A DNA stretch of 15,512 nt from Candidatus Omnitrophota bacterium (GCA_003645745.1 QNCH01000013.1:1-15512); one strand, 5' to 3'; positions 1 through 7,165 are shown, counted from the stretch's first letter. The notes: generated by a model from the letters alone, not told the origin. A program made the numbers and translations.

Positions 1-61
1 CGTTCCAATCTACAGCACAGGGAAACGCCTAAATTTTACAAACCAATTGCGTTTGAGTATA
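1..61 (-). mobile_element. MITE-like repeat, copy 0 (cut by window edge)
   Basis: This is the left arm of the dispersed TA-flanked repeat, in the opposite orientation to the other copies and truncated by the window start. It ends in the terminal motif CGTTTGAGTATA at 61. Its terminus reads TTTACA (35-40), a 17-bp spacer, then TATATA (58-63), the same outward -35/-10-like arrangement as the other copies. It lies downstream of the gspE-like gene, so the outward direction is antisense to that operon. The identification rests on direct comparison with the copies at 6983, 8908, 9268 and 11717. Confidence 0.85.
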
Positions 62-223
62 TAACAGAATCTATGGGTTAATTTTCAAATTTTTTACACA
101 TCCTCCTGTTTTTTCCCTTGTTTCAAAAATCCCGAATGGTACCCAGCATAGCTGGACAGGCAGGAATGCTCTATACCTACATCATTTTCTACCCCCCACA
201 AATTTTATTAACGAAGCATATCA
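62..223. other. Intergenic stretch downstream of gspE with one short hairpin
   Basis: No convincing gene lies between the repeat and the gspE stop codon. On the minus strand the only structure is a short stem-loop, CCAGC-TAT-GCTGG, at about 148-160, which G-U and U-A pairs can extend to about 8 bp. It is followed by TTTTT only after roughly 10 bases, so it is at best a poor intrinsic terminator. A minus-strand AGGAGG motif stands directly before ATGTGT, but that frame closes after seven codons. I see nothing else. Confidence 0.4.
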
Positions 224-1909
224 TTACGACAATTTTGTTACTTTTAATATTTCTTCCGGCGTAGTTATACCTTGTCTAACTTTCTCAATTCCAACGTCAA
301 TAAGCTTACGGAGGCCAAGTTCGTCAGCTTTTTTTCTAATTTCAGATGAAGATGCTCTATTTAAAATTAACTGCTGAATTTCAGTAAGTACAGGCAGAAT
401 TTCATAAATAACGGTTCTCCCTTTATATCCAATAAAATTACACTCATCACACCCCTTGCCTTTATAAGTTTTTATTCCTTTAAAACATTCAGGCAAAGGC
501 TCTGTTTTTTTCACCTCTTCTTTGCAATGAAGACAAATCTTACGCACCAATCTCTGGGAAATAAACGCATTAACAGAAGAAGCAATCAAAAAAGGCTCAA
601 TTCCTAGATCAATAAGCCTCGTAGCTCCGCTTGCCGCATCATTAGTATGAAGGGTCGAAAACATACGATGGCCGGTAAGCGCAGTACGAATAGCTAATTC
701 CGCAGTTTCCAGATCCCTGACTTCTCCGACCATCATCACATCAGGATCATGGCGAAGAATACTTCTAAGAGCTCTGGCAAAAGTAAAACCAATATTAGGC
801 TTAACGTGAATTTGCATTATCCCATTAAGTTCATATTCAACAGGATCTTCAATTGTAATAATTTTTATTTCATCAGTATTAATTTTATTTAAACAAGTGT
901 ATAAAGTTGTAGTTTTCCCACTACCTGTAGGCCCGGTAAGAAAAATAATTCCATATGGTTTTTGCATAGTATTTTCCAAAACACTCAGAGAATCAGAAGA
1001 AAAACCTAATTCCTGAAAACTAAATAAAAAATTCATTGGCAATATTCTAATTACAATACCTTCTCCATATATAGACGGAATAACAGAAATTCTTAAATCA
1101 ACCTGCTGGTTATCAAGTTTAATAATTGCCCGGCCATCTTGCGGCAAACGCTTTTCAATTACATTTAATCCTGAAAGTATTTTTATTCGTGAAACAATTT
1201 CCGGATATAAATATTTAATTTGTGTTGAAACATTTATATCATAAAGCACGCCGTCAATTCTATGTCTGGCTCGTACATTATCCCGATAAGGTTCAAGATG
1301 AATATCTGTTGCCCGTAATGAAACAGATTCCGAAAGAATCTGATTAACCAATTTAATTACTGAAGTTCCTTGCCTGGATTTTTCTGAATCAGCAGCAAGG
1401 TCAATCGTAGACTCATCTTTTTTCTGTTGGGGCTCAAACTCCATATTTTTTTCTTCAGATAAAATTTTATCCATTGTATCAGCTCCAAACCCATAATATT
1501 TACGAATCGCGACCTGAATATCGCTTTCTGTAGCTAATACCCGCTCGATATCATAGCCCAAACGTAATTTCAAATCGTCTAAAAACCATATTGCCATGGG
1601 GTCAGAAACTGCAATTACAAGAATCTTATCCTTTATTTGTAACGGCATAATTTTATAATGCCAAACCAACTTTACCGCAACATTATCTATAACCTCTTGC
1701 GGCACACTAATATCATTTAAGCTGGGATAAAAAATCAATCCCAACTGATCTGCTAACGTTTGTAACAACTGTCTCTCTGTAACAAAATTAAAATCAAGCA
1801 ATACCCTGCCAATAGCTTTACCTGTTTCTTTAGATTCTGCCAGGGCTGAGTCTAATTGCTGAACATCAAGAATCCCCTTCTTTACCAAAATTTCGCCAAT
1901 TTTTGCCAT
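224..1909 (-). CDS. gspE: GspE/PilB-type secretion or pilus assembly ATPase with MshEN domain
   Basis: Hexameric cytoplasmic ATPase that powers type IV pilus extension or type II secretion. Residues 3-55 fit the tandem MshEN pattern of the c-di-GMP-binding domain: a 24-residue motif (3-26), a 5-residue spacer (27-31) and a second 24-residue motif (32-55, ending in Q55). The first motif deviates, with K3 for Arg and S26 for Gln. The ATPase core has Walker A GPTGSGKT at 326-333, an Asp box ITIEDPVEYE at 351-360, Walker B and its lead-in at 386-399 and a His box TGHRMFSTLHTNDA at 412-425. A tetracysteine zinc site is formed by C459, C462, C487 and C490. The 561-residue length is normal. The start is ATG with AAGGA upstream. 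It begins 20 bp after the atpD stop on the same strand, so it may share that transcript. No pilus or secretion partner is visible, so GspE and PilB cannot be told apart. Confidence 0.93.
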   Translation of the reverse strand: MAKIGEILVKKGILDVQQLDSALAESKETGKAIGRVLLDFNFVTERQLLQTLADQLGLIFYPSLNDISVPQEVIDNVAVKLVWHYKIMPLQIKDKILVIAVSDPMAIWFLDDLKLRLGYDIERVLATESDIQVAIRKYYGFGADTMDKILSEEKNMEFEPQQKKDESTIDLAADSEKSRQGTSVIKLVNQILSESVSLRATDIHLEPYRDNVRARHRIDGVLYDINVSTQIKYLYPEIVSRIKILSGLNVIEKRLPQDGRAIIKLDNQQVDLRISVIPSIYGEGIVIRILPMNFLFSFQELGFSSDSLSVLENTMQKPYGIIFLTGPTGSGKTTTLYTCLNKINTDEIKIITIEDPVEYELNGIMQIHVKPNIGFTFARALRSILRHDPDVMMVGEVRDLETAELAIRTALTGHRMFSTLHTNDAASGATRLIDLGIEPFLIASSVNAFISQRLVRKICLHCKEEVKKTEPLPECFKGIKTYKGKGCDECNFIGYKGRTVIYEILPVLTEIQQLILNRASSSEIRKKADELGLRKLIDVGIEKVRQGITTPEEILKVTKLS

Positions 1910-1929
1910 TATTTTCCTTTTGTACGCAT

Positions 1930-3318
1930 TTATTTTTGAATTGAATCTATTGAGCTAATCATATAAAATTTATTTTCATTAACTGTGTCAAAATCACCTG
2001 AAATAATTTTTTCACAACCAGCCAATGTTTCATTTAAAGTTACATATACTCCCTTTATGCCGATATAATCCTCTACAACAAAAAACGGCTGAGTTAAAAA
2101 ATTTTGTAATTTCCTTGCACGGTCAAAAATAAGCCTTTCTTCATGCGTAAGTTCTTCCTTGCCAATAATAGAAGCGATACGTTGCAATTCATCATATTTT
2201 TGCAAATATTTCAAAACTTCCTGGCTTATACAATAATGTTTTTCTCCAATAATATCAGGAGAAAGAAAACTTGAAGTAGATTCCAGAGGATTAATCGCAG
2301 GATATAAACCTCTTTGTACATAAGTGCGCGAAAGCGTCATAACAGAATTTAGATGGCTAAATATTGTAACTACCGCAGGGTCAGTTACGTCATCAGCTGG
2401 CACATAAACAGCTTCTATACTTGTAATGCTTCCTCCGCTAACACGAGAAATACGCTCATGAAAATTCCCAATTTCACTTGTTAAAGTTGACTGATATCCT
2501 GTTTCAGAAGGAATTCTGCCTAAAAGGGCAGAAATTTCACTTCCTGCCTGAGCAAAACGAAAAACATTATCCACAAAAAATAAAACATCCTTGCGTTCCT
2601 GCATCAAAGATTCCGCAATCGCAATCGACGTATTCGCGCTCTCAAACCGTACTCCAGGAGATTCATTCATTTGCCCAAAAACGAGAATTGATTTTTTCAG
2701 TAAATCTTTTTTTAAGAATTCATAATAAAGTTCATTACCTTCCCGAATTCTTTCTCCTATGCCGCTAAAAACACAAACGCCTTCCTGTTTTTTTATAACA
2801 TTATGAATTATCTCCAGGATTAAAACTGATTTTCCTAATGCTGCCCCCCCTAAAATTCCAGTTTTTGCTCCTTTAACCAATGGGAATAAAAGATCAACAA
2901 TCTTAATTCCAGTTCCTAATATTTCAACTTTCGAGTCAAATTCAGCATCTGCGCCAAAACTATGAGTTATTTTCTGATGTACAGGGATAAAACTTTCTGC
3001 CTTAATATCACCTTTTCCGTCAATAGGTATCCCCAAAGCATCGACCACTCTGCCATATAAATATGCAGCGTCAGGCACACTTAAAACTTCCCCCTTAGGA
3101 AAAACCTTTGCGTTCCTCTGAAGCCCATAAGTAAAAGAAAGCGCGATACAACGGCAAATGTTACCTGTACCATGTTCGATAACTTCTAAAGTTACATCCT
3201 CTGCCTGACAATTTTTAACGTACAATATTTCATAAATACCAGGCAACAATTTACTCTGGTCAAATTGCACTTCTATTACCGGACCATAAACACTAATAAT
3301 TCTACCTATATTTTCCAT
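1930..3318 (-). CDS. atpD: F-type ATPase subunit beta, divergent
   Basis: Catalytic subunit of the F1 head. Its 462 residues cover the whole family length. The P-loop at 157-164 reads GGAALGKS instead of the usual GGAGVGKT; the Lys is kept and Ser can replace Thr for Mg2+ binding. The catalytic Glu lies in GERIREGN (E189), usually GERTREGN. Walker B is VLFFVD (245-250), followed by NVFRFAQAGSEISALLGR. YVPADDVTDPA, SIEAVY and the RARKLQNFLTQPFF block are family signatures. The DELSEED loop has become EELTHEE (388-394). The start lies 1 bp after the gamma stop codon, so the two are translationally coupled. The catalytic residues suggest an active enzyme, but several near-invariant positions have drifted, consistent with a paralogous or alternative ATPase rather than the housekeeping one. 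Its last-in-line position is unusual, since N-ATPase operons start with this gene. Confidence 0.95.
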   Translation of the reverse strand: MENIGRIISVYGPVIEVQFDQSKLLPGIYEILYVKNCQAEDVTLEVIEHGTGNICRCIALSFTYGLQRNAKVFPKGEVLSVPDAAYLYGRVVDALGIPIDGKGDIKAESFIPVHQKITHSFGADAEFDSKVEILGTGIKIVDLLFPLVKGAKTGILGGAALGKSVLILEIIHNVIKKQEGVCVFSGIGERIREGNELYYEFLKKDLLKKSILVFGQMNESPGVRFESANTSIAIAESLMQERKDVLFFVDNVFRFAQAGSEISALLGRIPSETGYQSTLTSEIGNFHERISRVSGGSITSIEAVYVPADDVTDPAVVTIFSHLNSVMTLSRTYVQRGLYPAINPLESTSSFLSPDIIGEKHYCISQEVLKYLQKYDELQRIASIIGKEELTHEERLIFDRARKLQNFLTQPFFVVEDYIGIKGVYVTLNETLAGCEKIISGDFDTVNENKFYMISSIDSIQK

Positions 3319-3319
3319 T

Positions 3320-4189
3320 TTAACTATTAATAATATTTCTCTCCTGGGACAATCTAACTGATAAAGATTCTCTTAATTGTTGATCAGATAAATTATGTAA
3401 AATTTTAAAATAATCTATAGACAACTTTTGATTATGCTTTAATAATTCCTGATAACTATTCTCTAAATGCATTATCCTCGCGGAAAATTCAGCTAACTTA
3501 CTTGAATATGCTATTTCCCTTAATTTAAAATCTAATCCTAAAACAACCATCTCATTAACCACAGCCTTTAAAGACGATTCTATTAATAGTTCACCGCTCC
3601 TTTTAACTTCCTTAATACGCCGCCAAAAATCATTTATCGGAAACGGCAGCAATTTATCAAACTTAATATCCCTTGATGAAATCGAACTAAAATCAGCATA
3701 AATAATCACCGCTTGATTAATTTTACCTTGTAAATATTGCGAAATCAAATATTTTCTCAGCTTGCGAACATCACGGACATAAGTCTTTTCATTTATACCA
3801 GGCATCCTCAAATAAGATTTTTTTAAAGAACTTAAATAATTCGCGCCTTTTTGTCCTATTACAATTAAAACATCTTCCGCGTTTTTCTCAGCCAACCCAA
3901 TATCCACAAGATTTAAAATTAAATCGCCTAAAAATCCATCGTCAGAAGTAACTACAACCACAGCTTTAGGGGAAAGCTGCTGTCTAAAAATAAACTGATG
4001 CTGCTGTAACTGCTCAATTTTTATTAAAGAAAACGCGTCACAAAAAGCTTGCAAGAAACCTTGTTCAGACCACCGCGTCCGTTGTAATTGACGCAATTGC
4101 AAAGAAGTAGACATTTTTAAAACATGAATAATATCATCCATACTTTTGTTAAAATCTAAATCATATTTGAGTTGTGCTAAAGAATACAT
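3320..4189 (-). CDS. atpG: F-type ATPase subunit gamma, highly divergent
   Basis: Central rotor shaft between the alpha3beta3 head and the c-ring. The normal length (289 residues), the position between alpha and beta, and the two terminal helices support the call. The N-terminal helix around residues 14-36 (HVLKMSTSLQLRQLQ) matches the usual ITKAMKMVAAAKLRRAQ region in spacing. The central VVVVTSDDGFLGDL (about 77-90) matches the usual SDRGLCGGLN motif. The C-terminal helix (about 215-289) is rich in coiled-coil heptads but keeps little of the usual TLxYNKxRQxxIT signature. It starts 6 bp after the atpA stop codon and ends 1 bp before atpD. Without the operon context the sequence alone would be a weak match. 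Confidence 0.88.
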   Translation of the reverse strand: MYSLAQLKYDLDFNKSMDDIIHVLKMSTSLQLRQLQRTRWSEQGFLQAFCDAFSLIKIEQLQQHQFIFRQQLSPKAVVVVTSDDGFLGDLILNLVDIGLAEKNAEDVLIVIGQKGANYLSSLKKSYLRMPGINEKTYVRDVRKLRKYLISQYLQGKINQAVIIYADFSSISSRDIKFDKLLPFPINDFWRRIKEVKRSGELLIESSLKAVVNEMVVLGLDFKLREIAYSSKLAEFSARIMHLENSYQELLKHNQKLSIDYFKILHNLSDQQLRESLSVRLSQERNIINS

Positions 4190-4195
4190 AGAAAG

Positions 4196-5671
4196 TCACT
4201 TTCTTTTTCTACTTTTTCTAAAATAATCCACAATAGCATTGTCAAAGCTGGCTTTTAGCTCTTCATTTAAAACATTTACATTTTCTATTTTCTTTAAAAT
4301 CTCAGGATAATTTTCCTGAAGAAAACCCAAGAATTCTTTTCTAAACATAGTAACCGCTTCATAAGGCAAAGCAGCTAATATCTTTTTTTTTAAAACATAA
4401 AAGAAAACTACCTCCTGCCCAACACTAAAAGGGCAATAATTATCCTGCATAAAAAATTCCTCTAAAATTTTACCCTGTCTGATCCTTTCCTGAATATCTG
4501 TAGAAAAACCTGTACGCAGCTTCATTAAACGTAACATTTCCCTGTATTGCAAATAAGACAAGCGCAACCCTTTACTTAAATCTTTTAACATTGGCAATTG
4601 AACTTTTGCGCCTAAACGTGATACAGACAATCCAATATCAATAGCAGGTTTAAACCCTTCATGAAATAAACTTGTATTCATAAATACCTGACCATCAGTC
4701 ATAGAAATTAAATTTGACGGTATATAGCCAGTAATATCACCTTGCAGAGTCTCCACTATAGGGAAAAAAGTCATTGACCCATTACCTAATTCCTCTTTCA
4801 AGTTACCCGCGCGTTCCATAAGTTGCGAATGAATAAAAAAAATATCTCCTGGGTAAGCTTCCCTGCCAGGAAAACGGTTAAGCAAAAGAGAAATTTGTCT
4901 GTATGCCCATGCATGCTTAGTTAGATCATCAAAAATAACTATTACATCTTTGCCCTGACGCATAAAATATTCCCCTAAACTTGCCGCAGTATAAGGGCTA
5001 ATAAATTGTTCAGCAGAAGATGCTGAAGCAGGCACACATACACCAATCAGAGAAGGAAGCATCCCTGCACTTGATAACTTATTAACTATTTTTCTAAAAT
5101 TAACGTAAGCGCTGCCGATAAAACAATAAATACAAATGGTATCAGTATCTTTTTGGCTAAGGATAATATCTAAAGCAACACTTGTTTTCCCTGTCTGGCG
5201 ATCTCCAACAACAAGTTCCCTCTGGCCTTTACCGATAGGAATCAGTAAATCTAAAATTTTTATACCTGTAATAATTTGCTCATTTATCGGTTTCCTATCT
5301 ATTATTCCAGGTGCCCTACGAAAAACAGAATAATACTCATCAGCAACAATCCTCCCTTTGCCATCAATGGGGTGAGCAAGACAATCAACAACCCTGCCTA
5401 AAAATCCATTACCCACAGGAATACTTAAAAGCTCATCCTTTGCTGTTATAGAATCGCCAACCTTTATACCATGATAATCTCCCAACACAATAATTAATAC
5501 TTCATTCCGATTAAACCCCAGAATCATACCATTTGTTCCTGATTCAAATTCAACTAATTGACCATAAATACAAGAAAAAAAACCTTCCGCTTTAACAATA
5601 CCATAGGCGGTTTCTTTTACTTTTCCAATTTCTCTTATCTCTACTGCGGGAATATTAATGACAGTATCCAT
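4196..5671 (-). CDS. atpA: F-type ATPase subunit alpha with short N-terminus
   Basis: Non-catalytic nucleotide-binding subunit of the F1 head. P-loop GDRQTGKT lies at 156-163, followed by SVALDIILSQK. The arginine finger is in SVSR (R352), and the block KPAIDIGLSVSRLG is intact. The C-terminal domain (about 370-491) is helical and ends in a basic RKSRKRK tail. The N-terminus reaches the first beta-barrel strand (EIGKVKETAYG) by residue 14, about a dozen residues earlier than usual. The amphipathic helix that normally docks onto the delta/OSCP N-terminal domain is therefore missing. This fits the neighbouring b-delta fusion, which lacks that delta domain. The gene starts 5 bp after the atpF stop codon. 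The ATG at 5671 is the only sensible start, although no strong ribosome binding site precedes it. Confidence 0.95.
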   Translation of the reverse strand: MDTVINIPAVEIREIGKVKETAYGIVKAEGFFSCIYGQLVEFESGTNGMILGFNRNEVLIIVLGDYHGIKVGDSITAKDELLSIPVGNGFLGRVVDCLAHPIDGKGRIVADEYYSVFRRAPGIIDRKPINEQIITGIKILDLLIPIGKGQRELVVGDRQTGKTSVALDIILSQKDTDTICIYCFIGSAYVNFRKIVNKLSSAGMLPSLIGVCVPASASSAEQFISPYTAASLGEYFMRQGKDVIVIFDDLTKHAWAYRQISLLLNRFPGREAYPGDIFFIHSQLMERAGNLKEELGNGSMTFFPIVETLQGDITGYIPSNLISMTDGQVFMNTSLFHEGFKPAIDIGLSVSRLGAKVQLPMLKDLSKGLRLSYLQYREMLRLMKLRTGFSTDIQERIRQGKILEEFFMQDNYCPFSVGQEVVFFYVLKKKILAALPYEAVTMFRKEFLGFLQENYPEILKKIENVNVLNEELKASFDNAIVDYFRKSRKRK

Positions 5672-5676
5672 AGCAA

Positions 5677-6408
5677 TTAAAATTTTATATCTTTCTTAAT
5701 CAAATCAAGCGCTTTAGTTAATCTGTTCTTGATACTGCCATCAACAAGAAACGTTCCAATTTTCAAAATAACACCACCAATAATACCTTCATTAATCTCC
5801 TGTTCAAATTCTATATCGCGTTCTAACTTAACATCTAAAATAGCTTTAAGCCTATCTTTCTGCGACGGCTCTAACGCACAAGCGCAAATAACTTTAATTT
5901 GCTCAAACTTAACCGCGGATAATCTATTTTCTTCTATCAGATCTATCTCATTAATAAATTCATCTACCAATTCCCGATGAAAACTATGTTTCAAAGGTAA
6001 CCTAAAAATATGTTTCAATAAATGCAGGCTGATATCTATAGAATACGCAACAGCTTTTTTCTGCATACTAATTTCGTTCTGTTTGATCTCAACGATACTT
6101 TTCTCAAGTAAATTTTTTACTTCTTTCCTGCCCTTATTCTCCATTTCTATTTTTAAAAAATTACCCGTTTTCTTTGCTTCTTCTTTAATTTTATTTGCTT
6201 CCTCCCTCCCCATTTCTATTTCTGCTTCAGCTTCTCTCTTAGCACGATCCAATTCATCCTGCAACTCAGATTCTTTTACGCTGTTTTCATGCTGTAAATG
6301 TTGTAATTTTTGTAAGGCAAGATTAAGTTGGCGGGAAAATAAAAATCTTAAACCAATAAAAAGCACTAAAAAAATAATTACTTGAATAACAAGTACTTGT
6401 ATAAACAT
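5677..6408 (-). CDS. atpF: F-type ATPase peripheral stalk: subunit b fused to delta C-terminal domain
   Basis: Stator subunit joining the membrane sector to the F1 head. Residues 1-25 form one membrane helix (VLVIQVIIFLVLFIGL). Residues 28-118 are a long charged coiled coil typical of b. The last part matches the C-terminal domain of delta/OSCP: a CALEPSQKDRL segment (177-187), EQEINEGIIGGVILKIG (202-218) and VDGSIKNRL (222-230). Only about 50 residues separate the coiled coil from this domain, too few for the usual six-helix N-terminal domain of delta (about 105 residues). This is therefore not the mycobacterial-type full b-delta fusion but a shorter form, resembling N-ATPases, which have no atpH gene. 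The gene lies 79 bp downstream of atpE and 5 bp before atpA. Confidence 0.87.
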   Translation of the reverse strand: MFIQVLVIQVIIFLVLFIGLRFLFSRQLNLALQKLQHLQHENSVKESELQDELDRAKREAEAEIEMGREEANKIKEEAKKTGNFLKIEMENKGRKEVKNLLEKSIVEIKQNEISMQKKAVAYSIDISLHLLKHIFRLPLKHSFHRELVDEFINEIDLIEENRLSAVKFEQIKVICACALEPSQKDRLKAILDVKLERDIEFEQEINEGIIGGVILKIGTFLVDGSIKNRLTKALDLIKKDIKF

Positions 6409-6487
6409 AGAGTTAATCCATTAATCCCTATTATATTAAACAATGTTAAAATATTAAACAGAATCTATTTTTTACACACAAATTTTA

Positions 6488-6703
6488 TCAGTTGAATTTG
6501 AATAAATTATACACAATTAATAAAGCAAGCACTGCAATTGTTTCTGAAAATATAAACGCAGTAACCATCGCTAATAAAATTTTTGGAGAAGCTGCAGGAT
6601 TACGTGATACCCCTTTTACTGCGCCATAACCAACAATTCCAATTACAACAGCAGGCCCCATAGTACTCAATAACATTAACAAAATAACTGTGGCATTATC
6701 CAT
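6488..6703 (-). CDS. atpE: F-type ATPase subunit c (proteolipid)
   Basis: Ring-forming proteolipid of the membrane rotor. It has 71 residues in two hydrophobic hairpin helices (about 4-29 and 40-66) joined by the polar loop R34-N35-P36. Helix 1 has the close-packing glycine series G22, G25, G27, G31. Helix 2 carries the ion-binding carboxylate E54 in FSETIAVLALL. Compared with Na+-type c subunits, the helix 1 Gln is Ile (I21). The Ser-Thr and Tyr that follow the helix 2 Glu are Thr-Ile and Leu (T55, I56, L59). Proton rather than sodium coupling is therefore my inference. The gene follows atpC by 14 bp. The subunit a partner that would complete the ion channel is not encoded nearby. Confidence 0.93.
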   Translation of the reverse strand: MDNATVILLMLLSTMGPAVVIGIVGYGAVKGVSRNPAASPKILLAMVTAFIFSETIAVLALLIVYNLFKFN

Positions 6704-6717
6704 AATAATTTATTTTA

Positions 6718-6945
6718 TCACTGCTCCACTAAAATTACAAGTTCATTTCGCCACATTTTTGCGATACCATGTCTGATTAAAAAAGAAAATTTACCATCTA
6801 TATGTATAAATCCTTTTTTCATACAGCAAAGAAAAGCCTGGTGAAAATCACCGAGACAAACTTCTCCATCATCACCAGGCAATACAACACTCTTAGCATT
6901 ATTTTTATAAATAATTTTATTCGTTTTAAAAATAGAAACTTTCAC
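6718..6945 (-). CDS. atpC: F-type ATPase subunit epsilon, beta-sandwich domain only
   Basis: Small stalk subunit that binds gamma and the c-ring. The 75 residues match the N-terminal beta-sandwich of epsilon: VSIFKTNKIIYKNNAKSVVLPG with GDDGEV (24-29), then KKGFIHI (43-49) and a last strand LVILVEQ (69-75). The two C-terminal helices (about 50 residues), which in many bacteria inhibit ATP hydrolysis, are absent. The loop after GDDGE is also a few residues shorter than usual. The start codon is GTG at 6943-6945; an in-frame TAA stands directly before it, so no longer form is possible. An AAAGGAG ribosome binding site lies at 6958-6964. It is the first gene of the operon. The call rests on the motif match plus position; alone the protein would be easy to miss. 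Confidence 0.85.
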   Translation of the reverse strand: MKVSIFKTNKIIYKNNAKSVVLPGDDGEVCLGDFHQAFLCCMKKGFIHIDGKFSFLIRHGIAKMWRNELVILVEQ

Positions 6946-6957
6946 TTAAAATAATAG

Positions 6958-7009
6958 CTCCTTTAGAGAATTTGTGGGTCACTATACTCAAACATAATAG
7001 GTTTGTAAA
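6958..7009 (-). promoter_or_regulatory. Putative promoter and RBS of the ATPase operon, formed at the repeat end
   Basis: On the minus strand TTTACA (7004-7009), a 17-bp spacer and TATAGT (6981-6986) form a good sigma70-type promoter, 5 of 6 matches in each hexamer. The -35 and the first four bases of the -10 belong to the MITE-like repeat and its TA flank; the last two come from the host flank. Transcription would begin near 6974, giving a leader of about 29 bases with the AAAGGAG ribosome binding site (6958-6964) and the GTG start at 6945. This arrangement is seen directly; promoter activity is inferred. Confidence 0.6.
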
Positions 7010-7153
7010 GTTTAGGCGTTTCCCTGTTCCCTAGATTGGAACGTTCTGACCGCAGGCGCAACTCGCTGCGTTGAGGTTTGGCGATAGAAAAACGTTTCAA
7101 GATGCAGTGCATGGGAATGTCATAAAATTACAAACTTATTACGTTTGAATATA
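6983..7153 (+). mobile_element. MITE-like repeat, copy 1
   Basis: Full-length copy of about 171 bp with TA flanks. The left terminus starts TATACTCAAAC and the right one ends GTTTGAATATA, with one substitution. Its internal part lacks about ten bases of the central stem (the CTAAGCCAAA segment seen in copies 3 and 4), so it is the shortest copy. It fills the space between the divergence-free junction of the cyclase gene (stop at 7166) and the ATPase operon (start at 6945). It encodes no protein. Confidence 0.88.
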
Positions 7154-7165
7154 TAAATGCAACAC

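Noticed and set aside
80..130. A small minus-strand gene starting after AGGAGG near 100
   Set aside because: The frame closes after seven codons and the motif directly touches the ATG, which is too close for a ribosome binding site.
2478..2768. Plus-strand open frame opposite atpD
   Set aside because: It is fully inside a well-conserved coding sequence on the other strand and its translation resembles no protein.
6083..6385. Plus-strand Ser/Phe-rich open frame opposite atpF
   Set aside because: It is the complement of the Glu/Lys-rich coiled coil of subunit b; such shadows are expected from that composition.
6946..7165. A hidden gene for subunit a or an accessory AtpQ/AtpR protein upstream of atpC
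   Set aside because: The space is only 220 bp and is filled by the repeat; no frame encodes several membrane helices.
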